A program made the translations under genes and the position numbers. From contig JAEQBH010004432.1 of assembly GCA_016808115.1 (NCBI GenBank), positions 62,001-126,000 on the forward strand: DNA of 64,000 nt. The letters run 5' to 3'. The notes under the pieces were generated by a model, which saw nothing but the letters and a program-made list of their open reading frames with translations, was not told the DNA's origin and did no database searches. Source of the stretch: Tetrastigma voinierianum. Taxonomy: Eukaryota > Streptophyta > Magnoliopsida > Vitales > Vitaceae. Every line of letters begins with the position of its first letter. Position 1 is the stretch's first letter. Below are positions 20,621-32,510 of this stretch, piece by piece.

Positions 20621-23196
20621 TCAGAATCGCCCCAAAACTCTGGGTCCGTTGACTACCCACACCCGCTGGAATACAAGTGGAGGTCGGGTTACCCGACACC
20701 ACTTTAGAAAAATCGGGCAGAGTCTCTCGAACGGAGCTCCACCCAAAAACGTACAAAGCCCGTATGCAACCTGGGTCTCAATCAACAATATATGCAATAT
20801 ATATATCCACACGTCACTTGGGCCCATCAACTGCGGCTCAACACATATATCCAAACTATATCCACAGTTTCAAGAGTTAATATTTTTACTCTTAAACAAT
20901 ACATATATTAAGATTAGAGGAATTCTAATACATGTACATATCGTCAAACCAAAGCCACAATCCGGCTTTTCTTCAAATCCCCGGTCTCTAGGATGAGCCG
21001 TCTCCTCGCACGCTCCCTGTACCTGTAAAAAAGGGATCCTGACGACGGGTGAGCTAAAGCTCGCAGGAGAATCGCCCTAAGTGGGCCACTCTCACCACCT
21101 GGGGCGTTAAAGGCAATGTTCCGAATTTAAACAAACATTCAAGCAAATGCATTGATCCTACTTGAATGTCTACATGACCAACTCAGATCCCGAAGTCCTC
21201 ACGACTCCCTCTACACTCGCCTAAGCCTTGTATGAGAATTATTATTTTATTAGTGGACAACTCCATGAATATATATCAATTACCATTCGACGATTGATAT
21301 ATATTATTTGTTTCAGGATCAATTCTCCCATGAATAAATCATCAACTGGGCCATTCACTTGATATATATTATTCGATTTGACCGCTCTCCGATAAATAAA
21401 TATCAACTCGTCGCTTCCGACGGTTGATATATATTATTTGATTTGACTAATTCCTCCGAATTTACATTTTTAGACTACTCGAACCGTCTTCTCTAGACTT
21501 ATACCATGCACTAACTCCTATATTCCTAGGATGTTCCAAGGCATATGGAATGTATAAGCGCTTCCAATATAGTTCAATCACATGCAAACATATCAACATG
21601 AAATATATTCGCATAACATCCAATCACACAATCATGTCATGTAATTAATCAATTCCAAGCATCAAAATTAGCTCTCTTGGGCTAATGATCATAATCATCT
21701 CCAATGGCCTATGCTCACAATTATATTCCATATAATTGAGCAAATCACAATTTTTATTCCCAATGGTTTATACACACATTGTAATTATATTCCATATAAT
21801 TGTGACTCTCATGTGTTAATCCTCATTAAGCATTAACTCATTGATTTCTACACAACACCAACTCAGTCATTCATTCACACAAGTCAATGTCCCAAAAACA
21901 AATGGATGATACTCTCATCCATTTTAATATCACAAATCTCTGGACTGCTTTTACAAATCCCAAATAGGAAGTGGGCTGTCCACGGGCAGCCCATACTTCC
22001 TACGCCGGTACCTCTTGGTGAACCCGATTTCCATTCCCATTTCCTAATTCTGAGTAACACCCAAGCATAATTTATCAATAAATTATGATCTTAACATCTC
22101 AATTCGGCCTCAAACAGGGAAGTGGGCTGTCCACTGGCAACCCGACCATCCTACATCGTTCCCACTCTTGAAACCGATTTCCATAGCTAATCCCGGTCTC
22201 ATACATACCAACATAGAATTTAAAGCACAATCTCAACACAAGCAGCCCACTGATTTTTCTGGGGTTCACTGACAGCCCAAATGTCCAAAAATATTTTCCA
22301 TAATTCGATCCCATGTTTCGGGACCGACTCAACAACCCATTCCCCTGCATTTATTCCTCACATCAAGCACATGATTTAAAGAGAAAATTCCAGAATTAAA
22401 GAGTACTCCCAACAGCCCCTGTCTTGGGTAGTCTCCCCGGATGGTCAAAAATTCCCAAGAAAATTTGAACAATTCCGGTCCCATGTTGGGATCGATCACG
22501 AACGGCCCTCACGGTCTCAAACTAACCGAAACATCAAAAAACACTTAAAATGGGAGTAAAACTCAAGTAGGGAGAAATTCTACCTCTTGGAGTTGTCAAA
22601 ACTCGCACCTGGGGTCCACGCAGAGTCATTCAGAGAACGTGCTTCCCTTCTTGTTCGTCGACCGCCAACGGTCCGATCACAAGATAACCTAGAGAGAAGG
22701 AGGTGCTTCTCTCTAAAACCTCAAATTGGTGGCTGCTGGAAAATCTGCTTCAAATCACGTTTTCCCTTGCTTTAATTGGAGAAGAAGACCCTATTTGCTA
22801 TTTCGCCTTCTAGTCACTTAAATCAACTCCCCATAATTACCATTTGTCCCTCTTTCTGATTTGATATTCTAAGACTACTCGGCCGGGTCCATTTTCATCA
22901 TTTCCTCTACTTATACCACTTATGGTACACAAAGTACATGTTATATGGCTTCGTCGCAAACCGATTTACCGCGACCCCAAACGCGATGCCTCGAAAAAAA
23001 CGTGGCTCGATTCCGACCGTCTCTTAAAATTACGAAATTTTACGTGCTAACTAGATTTCGTGAGATCATTCCAACGGTACAACCAAGCCACATCCGAGAT
23101 CTAGAGAATTAATTACAGATTTTTAACTGTAATTACAATTTTGTAATCAAAATTACGATTTGCCCCTTATTCCAGAAATTGAATTTCTGTCTTACA
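20621..23196 (-). mobile_element. Family A LTR copy A3, shared by second and third chain units
   Basis: Starts next to the primer site with 'tcagaatcgccccaaaac' and ends in 'tgtcttaca' at 23196, followed by the polypurine-tract complement. Length about 2.58 kb, most like A2, including the duplicated 'gggctgtccac' phrase and hairpin repeats at 21255-21475. Confidence 0.85.
21255..21475 (-). repeat. Tandem hairpin repeat in LTR A3
   Basis: Units with 'atatatatcaa' and 'ttgatatatatt' arms recur about every 65 bp, as in LTR A2. Confidence 0.7.
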
Positions 23197-24150
23197 TTCT
23201 CCTCTCTAAAGAATTTATTCCGAAATTCAGGACAATCATATCACACACAACACGTGACCCTACACAACCCTTACTTGGTGTGTAACCGCTAACCTTTTCC
23301 AAGGTCATGGCCACGACAATCCAACTGGATCATTAACTCAATCCACTACGCACGCATATCCATTTACCGGCCTGCCACTCAACAACACCCAATGCAATTT
23401 CCAAAGGGTATCCTAACCCTTCAAGTCACTCTCGACTCCACACTCAACTCTAAGTCTACGTGATAACCCCGATGCTGTGTTTTCATCTCGATCACATAAC
23501 TCTTCTCGCTTACACTGAGCCTCTTGCATTTACACGTAAATTGGATATCTCCCCGAGTCTCTTACGCCTCTAACCCCCGTGGATTCTCACCAGGGGATTT
23601 ACGAGCCCCTTATCGCTGTCTCTGGCCACACTCACCATGAGTGGTGAATGACCATACTGCACCCACATCGCCTCGATGCGACAGCTACCGTGCACACGAA
23701 CGCAGAATGTCACACTGTGACAACCAATCCCGATTCCACCATGAGCAGAATCTTAGAGATCTCTCACTCATAATCCCGACCTATCAGGTCGACTCTCACC
23801 CTACATCCTAGGGAAGAACATCTATACTTGGCTTCTCTAAAGGCCTTAACCTCTAAGCCCAAATCCATGTCGTGTCGGGTATGACAACTCTACTTAGGTC
23901 TCACCATCGACAACCCGGTTATTGTCAACTCCATCCATGTCAAACCCGACAATCAACAACCACCAGTCTACCACCCTAAGGTCCACCACGCTCCGATGCG
24001 CAACTCCGACCGCCCCCGACTTCACCCACACTCCGACCCCTTTGGCCACTTTGTGTCGCTGAGTGCTAGTATAGCACCAACCGAACCAGTTCTCGACTAC
24101 ATTTGGGTGCGGTGGCGAATGAATCAGAGCATTTTCATGTCTCGAGGGCG
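23197..24150 (-). other. Third family A internal region, truncated (polypurine tract, unassigned block, gag-C remnant)
   Basis: Starts with 'ttctcctctc' complement of the polypurine tract, then the conserved unassigned block (23220-24000), then a short stretch matching 17270-17345 of the second unit ('gaatgaatcagagc' near 24116). Similarity stops near 24150, where GC-rich leader sequence of the opposite orientation begins. No integrase is present. Confidence 0.55.
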
Positions 24151-25102
24151 CGATACGCGGTGGGCGCAGCCGGGTGCGCAGGCGCGGCGTAGCGCTGGGC
24201 GCGCGACGGAGCGCGCAGAGTGTGCGTGGCGCGCGGCGTCTCGTAGGGCGGTGTGGAGTCATGCAGATGCTACGCTGGGCGGTGATGCGCCGCTACTGGG
24301 CGCGCGAGGACGAAGCGGCGTGTGTGCAATCGGCGCACGGCGCCGCGTGCCGGGCGTACGGCGCGCGGGCAAAGGGCGTGGAGCGGGCGTGCGGGCGCGC
24401 GTGGGGCGCGGCTGCTGCAAAGTAGCACGCGGAAAGGCGCGCGTTGGCACGGCCATTCGGGCGTGGTTCGAGCAAACAGGCGCTGAAATGGGCCAGTCAG
24501 CCAGTCGGTTTTGTGCACTCTCGACTTTTGTTCTGCTCAACTCGGTAGTTTCCCGAGTCACCAAATGAACACTGTTCATTGTAAAATAAATTTTCAAAAA
24601 AAAAAAAAAAAAAAATTTTAAATTCAAATAAAAATCAAATAAATTTTGATAAAATTAAAATAAAAATTTTCTTTCAAAAATAAAATTTTTGAAAATAAAA
24701 TTTTGTTGGAAAACAATATTTAAACGCGAAATTGATCGTGTATACACTGGGTTATGTGGTATGATTAGTGTCTCGGGGTCGGGTTATGCCTAGAGACACC
24801 GTATCGGGAATTAACTACCAATCGAAATCGAGATTGCGCTTTATAGTTGTGTAGAACATAATATGCATGGTGTAATGCGTATTGGAAAAGGGTGAATGGT
24901 AAGCCGAACTATGACCTTAGGATTTGATAATGAAATGAACAAGAGCCTAAAATTTTATTTGAATAAACGACTATGGTCGGAATTTAAGACCACTCAGGAA
25001 ATGGACGGCCGGCTCATGGTTGTCAAGTCTATTGGCATGTGCATTGCTATTCGGGATCGAATGAAAGTTAGATAATTCTTGTTGTCATGTTAATCGTGGT
25101 AA
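24151..25102 (+). other. Family A leader, plus-strand copy, 5' truncated
   Basis: GC-rich island (24151-24430, 'gcgcgc'-rich), then 'gtcaccaaatgaac...gttcattgtaaaataaa' near 24558-24592, a poly-A run near 24598, AT-rich 'aaaattttatttt' text, and the conserved part before gag. Its palindrome array, primer site and 5' LTR are missing because the sequence switches orientation at its left edge. Long open frames here (190, 122 codons) are compositional. Confidence 0.6.
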
Positions 25103-25440
25103 ATGGCTAGTAGAGGTCGAGGACGAGAACGCCTCACCCGGCAATCGATCGCACACCGTTAGTTCGATCAATGGATTCTTCAAGGCCGTAGGTATTACAA
25201 ATAATGCTATAAAGACAGCTAAGATAGCATGTAGACAGAAGATCCTAGTAACTCTTGTAGGTTTGTAGCGCATCATCCTCCGACATTCATAGGGGAAAAG
25301 GGATTGACGGTGGCCGACCATCAATTCATGCCGAACAAGAAAAAGCAGGCTGAGATTACCCGACACGATCAGGATTAGACTCACGCTGCTCTAGCTAGAG
25401 AATGAGGCCCAAATATGATTTGAAATGGGCAAGGACCTCT
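25103..25440 (+). pseudogene. Gag N-terminal fragment, plus-strand copy
   Basis: ATG at 25103 reads MASRGRGRERLTRQS, then traces 'HHPPTFIGE' near 25275 and the 'QGPLETLEE' stretch near 25430-25450. The same early loss of the capsid core occurs as in the units starting at 11883 and 18856. Confidence 0.65.
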
Positions 25441-26560
25441 AGAGACCTTAGAGGAGTCAAGCAGATGAATCTCTACCCTAGGGATTAGGCGAGAATAAGA
25501 ACGCAATGAGGTCATGAAAGCCGAGATCTCAAACAGGACTCTACTCACAAGTGGACCTCGAGGATCATGGACATGTCGAAAGTTCGATGTCATCCTTGGG
25601 ATGGATTAATGGCGCCATAAGGTCAAGTATCGATTGTAGCGCAAAGAGGATACCGCCTCACACGCAGTGCGTGACTCCCGTAGGTAATTCAAGGGGGCAA
25701 GCATGACATTTTGCCCTAGACAGTAAATGAGTCCAAGTGTCAGGACAAGCATGGTCAAGAAGAGCCTTACCCTAGGAGGACAAGGTGAGACCATCAGGAT
25801 CTACCTCGAGTAGTTTGCGAACGTGTGGATGTTTCTTCCGCATGAGCCACCGACTACCTCCTCCACAAAGGGTCGTGACTTCCGCATCGTGAAATACACC
25901 CTACACTACAACCATCTCTATGACTCCGCATAGATGGCACCTATGAGCTGCGGGAACTCCCGCAGTCTAGCTACGTGGAGCCGTTAGACAAGGTTTATTA
26001 GAACGAGCACTTCACCATGGGGCGCCGTTTTAGTTAAGTAAGAAGAGTGGCAAGGCTCCTTCGAATGTGTATCGCTGTTGCATCGATGAACAAGGGTTAC
26101 GATCAAGCAAATCTGCACCATTATCGAGGATTAATGATTTATTTGATCGGGCTTGAGAGGAGTGCAGTCTACCCAAGATAGACTTCACACCGGTTACCAT
26201 CAGCCGAGGATTGGGAGACATATCCCAAGATACTGCTTAGGACGCCGTTATAGCACTCAGTTTACAAAGGATGCCCTTTGAATTGACGAATGCACTAGCA
26301 AAGATTCATGGATCTCATGCATAGGATATTCCAACCCCCATCTAGACTGGGCTTGTCGTGGTCTTCGTGGATGACATTTTGATCTACTCCCAATGAGCGG
26401 GAGTACGTAGTATCACTTTGAGTGATTGTTTTACACCGTTAAGAGACCATCACAGACGCTAAGTTCAAGAAGTGCGAGCTCAGTTTACCGAGGTGAGATT
26501 TGGACACGTGGTTAGCATCGGGGAGTGTCACGACCTGTGAAGGTTAAGGTAGTGATGCGT
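25441..26560 (+). pseudogene. Protease end and reverse transcriptase, plus-strand copy (broken)
   Basis: Landmarks in order: 'FDVILGMD' near 25585 (protease end), 'SLTLGGQGE' near 25765, 'MAP' and 'RELP'-like text near 25937-25955, 'INDLFD' near 26130-26147, 'SAVYPKIDFTPVTI' near 26164-26205, 'RMPFELTNAL' near 26265-26294, the catalytic VVFVDDILIYS at about 26358-26390 with both aspartates intact (FVDD at 26364-26375), then 'EVRFGHVV' near 26491-26515. This is the best preserved family A RT palm. Frameshifts still break the frame in several places. Confidence 0.75.
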
Positions 26561-27015
26561 TGGGAGATACCGAATGTCAATTCGAGATACGAGTTTCGAT
26601 CGGGCTGGTATTACAAAAGAGATGCGAATGGGCTGAAGTTGTCCATTCAGGATGATCGTAGACTTCGCCATTGGACATGGACTCCATGGTTGATAGCCCC
26701 CACCATAGAGAGAGATTGAGGATACTCGAACACTCAGATACGAGTGTTGGGCTTTAGAAGAGGGAGGACTCACTTTCTCCTAGTTCAGAAGAGGTAAGAC
26801 TTCGCTTCATGCTAGTTTCAAAATAGTATCGATTGAGCATGAGCGACTCGGGATTGCCCCGCAGACAGGGATCCCAAGATTCTTGGGACAACACCGCCCC
26901 ACACGGTAGAACAGAGAGAGTATAACCATTCCTCCACACCCTAGTAAGGGTTAGAGGAACTAGTTTCGCTGAGGGTAAGTATACAAGCACTTCCAACAAC
27001 ACGGATAGGCCAGAA
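26561..27015 (+). pseudogene. Gag C-terminal-like fragment, plus-strand copy
   Basis: After the RT thumb residues 'VMRWEIP' the text changes to gag-like sequence: 'TWTPWLIAPTIERD' near 26668-26718 aligns with 'MNSMVGATTASREIED' of 17201-17700, and 'SSSEK..KT'-type text follows with frame changes. This repeats the RT-then-gag-C order of the two minus-strand units. Confidence 0.5.
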
Positions 27016-27780
27016 GGGCCAAAGTGTGGGTCAAAGTCAGGGATAGATCAGGGTTACGCAGCAGAAGCGTAGTGGACCTTAGGTGGTAGACCTATTGGTT
27101 GTTGATTGTCAGGCTTGACATGGATGAAGCTGATGCCCAATTTGTCGGGCATCGGGACCTTAGTCGCTATCATACCCGACACTACATGATTTGGGCTAGT
27201 GTTAAGGCCCCGAAGCTAAAGTATAGATGTTCTTCCTAGGATGTGGTGAGAGTTGACCTGATAGACTTGAATTATGAGTGGGAAATCTCGTATTCTCACT
27301 CATGGTATCCCGGATTGTGCTGCGCATGACACACTGCCTCTGCGGTGCACAAGAATATCGCACGAGTCGGGCGTGTGGTGCACGGTATGGTCATTCAACG
27401 CTTTTGGTGAGGGTGGGTTGAATTTGTTCTTAGGACTACGTCCAAGAAGACTCATAGTTTAAATCGTGAAATGTAAGAGAGGCCTCGGCAAGCCGAAGAG
27501 TTGTGACTCAAAATGAAAACATTGTGGACATGGTTATCACAAGAACTTGTAGTCGAAAGTGATGTGAGCTCCGAGTGACTCAGATTTGATATCCCTTGGA
27601 AATCAGACGGGGGTGTTGTTGAGTCAAGGGCTCTGCAATGGATGTCATTCATGACATGGACTAGGTTGACGATCCATTGGATTGTCAGTGATTGTGACCT
27701 TGGAGAGGTTAGCGTTTACACACCAAGCAAAGGTTGTGTAGGATTACGTGTGTATGGATTACATACGGGTGTAAGAGGGC
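27016..27780 (+). other. Conserved unassigned block, plus-strand copy
   Basis: Fourth copy of the block described at 8196-8840, here between gag-C-like and integrase sequence, as in the first unit. No recognised domain. Confidence 0.45.
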
Positions 27781-28480
27781 ATGTTGCGAACATGTGTCCT
27801 GGATCATAAGGGTAGAGGATTAATTGCCCTTAGTGGAATTCGCCTACAACAACAAATAAAGAGCATACGATGGCACTATATGAGTCATGGTATGGGAGGC
27901 CATGTAGATTACCGTTATGTTGGACCGAGGTGGAAGAGGGTTCCATCACTGGTCCTGATCTGATTAGAGACACCTCTGAGAAGGTGAGCTTGATACGATA
28001 GCGTCTTCTCACGGCTTAGAGCCAGCAGAGGAGCTATGCGGATGTACGACGTCGACCCTTAGAGTTCGAGGTTAGTGATCACGTTTTCTTGAAGGTGATT
28101 CCTAAGAGGAGTGGTCAGGTTCAGCAAGCGCAGGAAGCTATCGCTGAGGTTCATTGGACCTTTCGAGATACTCGAGAGGGTAGGCACCTTTGCGTACCGG
28201 TTAGCGTTACCGCCCAGCATGTCAGGTGTCCGAGAGGTATTTCACGTCTCCATGCTCCGAGAGTATGCTCCAGATCCAGCTCATGAGGTGGATTGTGGAT
28301 AGATTGAGATTGACACTGATGGGACTCCTATAAGGACCATGGTGCATTGTTGATAGTCGTGATCAGGTTTTGCGACGCAAGACCGTGAGGCTAGTGAGAG
28401 TGCTATGTATGACTGCGGGAGTGGAGTCAACGCGGGAGCGCTGAGACAAGACGCTGGGCCACCTATCCTTCGCTTTGACG
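27781..28480 (+). pseudogene. Integrase second half with GPY/F module and chromodomain-like end
   Basis: Reads 'MLRTCVLDHKG' at 27781, then 'YVDVRR'-like text near 28035, 'DHVFLKVIPKR' near 28078-28110, and an open stretch 28111-28302 with 'SLRFIGPFEILERVGTFAYR' residues, 'VFHVSMLREYAPDPAHEVD' near 28237-28295. 'QVLRRKTVRLVRVL' follows near 28365-28405 (chromodomain-like) and ends near 28480. This is the best preserved integrase tail in the window and shows the family's chromovirus nature. The D-D-E core lies in the missing upstream part. Confidence 0.8.
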
Positions 28481-28587
28481 GTATGTACGTAGTTTAGTCG
28501 CTTAAGAATTAAATGACTAGTTTACATGCATGATAGAGTACGTTGCATATGCATGTGTTTGATAAAGATCGCTTTCAATTTCTCGAC

Positions 28588-28606
28588 GAAATTCTTTATG
28601 AGGAGA
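28588..28606 (+). other. Polypurine tract, plus-strand copy
   Basis: 'attctttatgaggagaa' before the LTR start 'caagacccgag', preceded by 'ctcgacgaaatt', matching the family pattern with small changes. Confidence 0.6.
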
Positions 28607-30835
28607 ACAAGACCCGAGAAATTCCAATTTATGGAAAAAGGGCAAATCGTAATTTTAATTACAAAATTGTAATTACGATTAAAAATCCATAACTAATTTC
28701 AGACCCGGATGATGTGTAAAACTGGATCGTAATCGTTGGAATCGTCTCACGAAATCTAGTTAGTACGCAAATTTCAGAATTTTCTGAGACAGTCGGAGTC
28801 GGCACGTTTTTCGAGGCATCGCAGCTGGTGTCAGAATCGGTTTTCGGCGATCAAAGCCACATATAACATGTACCGGCGTACCATAAGTGAAGGAGTAGAG
28901 AAATGGTGAAAATGGACTACGAGATAGCGCCAAAATCAAATCTGAGAAAAGGGACATGAAGGTCATTTTTGGAATGTTAAGTGACTAGAAGACAAATTAG
29001 TAAATAGTCTTCATCTCCTACATTTGGCCAAGACTAAAAACGTGAGGAACAAAAAATGAAGTTCCAGTAGCCAAATTCTTGAGAGTTTTTGAGAGAGAGA
29101 GGGCTTCTCCCAGTTATCACGCTGATCTGACCGGCCGGGCCGGCCGGACAAAAAGGGAACGCTCTACGCTGGAGCAGCTACGCGTGGGACCCTGGATTTG
29201 GAGAGTTTTGACAACCCAAGAGGTAGATTTTCTCTCACTTCATGCGCTTATTCCCATTTTAAGGGTTTTTCGATGTTTTGGCTCGAGGCCGTGAGGTTGC
29301 TTGATCTGGCCCCAAAACTGGGACCGAGTTAAGGAATTCTTTGGGATTTTTGAGAGGCCGTGACTGTCCAAAATTTGTGGACTGTTTGGGCCTTTAATTT
29401 TGAAATTTGGCATTTAAATCATGTGCTGATGTGAATAAATGCTCGTGGAATGGAAAGGTTGATCGGTCCCAAAACATGGGACCGAATTGTTTGGAATTCT
29501 TGGTGATTTTTCTCACTCCGTGATCGTCCGTAGCTGGGTGCTGTTTGTGGAGATTTGTATTAAATGCTTGTTTGGTATGCTTTGGGCCGGAATGGTTTGA
29601 TTACTGCTCACAAGTGAAATCAAGGATTTAGGATTTTTCGAATAGTAACCGAGGGTTTCACTATTCCCCAAACCGTGTTCTAAAATGTATTTTTGTGAAA
29701 AATATTAAGCGTTGGCTCTAGCAATTTAAAATTAAATTGTTTTCTTGTTTGATCATTAGCCCAAGTGAGCTAATTCCTTTGATGGGATGAAATGTATAAT
29801 TGCATACATGATTGTGTGATTTTAATTATGCGAGTATATTCATGTTTTATATATTTGTATGTGATTTGGGATCAGATTGAACTGCATACATGCATTCCAT
29901 ATGCACTGATCACCCTAGGATTATAGGAGTGAGGCATGTGAGGTAAGTCTATAGAGGACAATGGTTCTGAGGGAAGTTTAAAATATAAATTATCTGAGAG
30001 TAAATAAACTAAATAATATATATCAACCGCTCTGAAATGTACTACTGGAGTATTTATTCATCTGAGGGTAGTCCAATAAATCCAATAATATATCAAACCG
30101 TCGGAGCGCCCAGTTGATATTTATTCATCGGAGGGTAGTCCACAAACAATTTATATATATCAATCGTCGGAGCGTACCAATTGATATATATACATCGGAG
30201 GGTTGTCCACTATTAAAACTAATATTCTCATACGAGGCTTAGCGAGTGTGAGAGAGTCGGTGAGGACTCGGGATTTGAGTTGGTCATGTAGACATTCAAG
30301 TAGGATCATGCATTTGCTTGAATGTATGTTTAATTTGGAACATTGCACCGCACTTGTAGTGGTGAGTATTCCACTTCTTAGTATGCTTATCTTCCCATCG
30401 AAGCTTTGGCTCACTCCCGCCGTGGGATCCCCTTTCACGTACAGGAGCGTACAGGAGAAGACCTTTCATCCTAGAGACCATGGATTCAGGAAGAAAAGCC
30501 GGATTGTGGCTTTGGCTTGACGATATGTACATGTATTAGAATTTCTAATCTTAATATATGTATTGTTTAAGAGTAAAAATTTCCAAGCTTAACTCTCAAA
30601 CTACTGGATATAGCTCGATATATGTGTTTGAGCACGGTTGATGGGCCCAGTGGCGAGTATTGGATCTATATTATATATTGTTGGTCAGGACAGGTTTATC
30701 TGAGGTTTATATTTGGTAGAGCTCTGAGTACAAAGGAGACTCTTGCCCCAGATTTTCTCTAAAGTGGCGTCGGTAACGGAGCCTCACTTGTATTAAGCGG
30801 AGTTGTGGGTGATCAACGGACCAGTTTGAAATGCA
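28607..30835 (+). mobile_element. Family A LTR copy A4 (plus strand)
   Basis: Starts 'caagacccgagaaattcc' and carries the A/T-rich 'cgtaattttaattac' opening, the central 'cataacatgtaccgg' block, the hairpin repeats at 30000-30215, 'tgtagacattcaagtagg' at 30289, and ends in a decayed form of the 3' terminus near 30835 ('gtgatcaacggaccag'). It is the 3' LTR of the plus-strand half-element to its left. Confidence 0.8.
30000..30215 (+). repeat. Tandem hairpin repeat in LTR A4
   Basis: Three to four units with 'gagggtagtcca' and inverted arms 'tatatatcaa'/'ttgatatata', spaced about 65-70 bp. Confidence 0.7.
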
Positions 30836-31040
30836 GAATTAAACACTACGCCTGATGTAACAATTGGAAGTAGAGGCGTACCACATATCATTGTCTGACT
30901 GGAGTCTGCGGCCATGAGATCTACCTCTGGGACAATCCTAAGCCTCTTATAATAGAGGTGGCGGCAATGGTAACACGTCATCTATTATTGACCCGAACTC
31001 TCATTTTGCAAATGCATGGTATTTCATTCATACGACCACG
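30836..31040 (-). other. Short unassigned segment with possible gag remnant
   Basis: Between two family A pieces of opposite orientation. Its minus strand reads MTCYHCRHL at about 30981, which resembles the first half of a Gag zinc knuckle (CxxC) but lacks the His and last Cys. Near 31040 the decayed gag start 'gccgtggtcg' can be seen with the ATG lost. Weakly supported. Confidence 0.25.
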
Positions 31041-32510
31041 GCCCTGTGTGGCAGTAAATATACAATGCGGTATCTCAAGGCGTAAACATTACGATACATT
31101 AATCATACACACAACCCCGGTGTATCATGACGATTTGCATTTAAAGTACATTTCAATATTTGTTTCAAATTTCATTTTGAAAAAATTTTATTGCCGGAAT
31201 TTTATGGAAATTCTTGATTTTATTTTATTTTAATTAAATTTAATAAATATTTTTTTTTCGAAGTAATTTTTAATATCGACGGTGTTTATGAAGCGGTCAA
31301 CGGTGACTGAAACGCTCTGTCAAAAAACCAGTGAAACCCATTGTGCCAAACCTCATTAGTGACCGATGTACTGGTGCGCCGAACTGCATGAGCAGCAGCG
31401 CCTAATACGCCGTGTCTCGCGCCAGCCTTTTACTGCATCTGCCCTTTTCCTTTCCGCCGTATCGCGCTTGGCGCACCTGCTTGCAGCGCCTAGCGCGATC
31501 TTGCCTTGCACCCGCGCTACTTTGCGTCGCACCGCCGCCGATCAGCGCCGCGCGCGTACCACCTTGGCGCCTGTTGCTGCTGCCCCAGCCAGCGCCTGGC
31601 ATGTGGCCTTATGTCTGCTTGTTCCCAATACAGTCTCACAATACAATCGTGGTAACTAAATTGGTCTGCCAATTTTTAGTTTTCATTATAATTAAATTTT
31701 TTTCAGCGACAGCGTGAAAAATATAATCAAAAAATCATTTTCTTCATTTTCCATAATACTCGATAAATTTGTCTTGTTTTTCCATTTCCTTCAATTTTTT
31801 TTTTTCAATTTGTAAAATCTTAGAAATTATTTCTCCTTCATAACCAAAATTTATAAATTTATTTTCCTTCTCGATTTTCAAAAAATTTTACAAAATAAAT
31901 AAATTTATAAAAATTTATTTTCTTCAATTCTTCAAATTTTAACATGAAAATCTTTATAGAAATTGCTATTCATTACATCAAATAAATTTATAAAAATTTA
32001 TTTCCTCATATTTCTTCAACAGAAAATTCATTTTCATCACTACAGTGGCAAAATAAATTTATAAAATTTATTCTTTTCATCTTCTTTTCGATTTTTTACC
32101 TTTGTACCACAAAGTATTTTCTAAAATATATTACACACTTCCATGTGTGCTAATCACGGCTTTGCTCACAAATCAACACTAAAATATATGTCAAGCACAC
32201 CAAACACACAACATGACATGGTATACACACCAATCATCAATGTACATTCATCAAATCTGCATTTACACCAACACTGCGTTACTTGCGTAGTGTCTAGTTT
32301 TTGTAAAAACGATTTTCTTTAAGGTAATCTCATACTTCTTCGACATCAAACCACACCTAATAGTGGTGATGCTCATCATAATATAGCTCAGCCGGATTCT
32401 CTCAATCTATAGGTTTCCATATGCACATACTCTTCATCAAACCACCCATGTGGTGATGGATACCCAAGCTTGAATCACACAGTGTTAGTATACCTAGCTA
32501 AAATCTGCAT
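31041..32510 (-). other. Family A leader of the A5 unit, gag lost
   Basis: Contains the conserved part before gag (31040-31150), AT-rich text, a GC-rich island at 31375-31610, the palindrome array with P1 copies near 31843, 31897, 31978 and 32051, and 'ccacacctaatagtgg' near 32352. It leads to LTR A5. No gag-pol follows on the left, so only leader and 5' LTR survive. Confidence 0.6.

Noticed and set aside
23996..24568. 190-codon Arg/Ala-rich open frame
   Set aside because: It crosses the head-to-head junction and a GC-rich island, with rival open frames on the opposite strand.
30793..30981. Zinc-knuckle protein on the minus strand
   Set aside because: Only CxxC is present; the His and last Cys are missing, so it is recorded only as a possible gag remnant.
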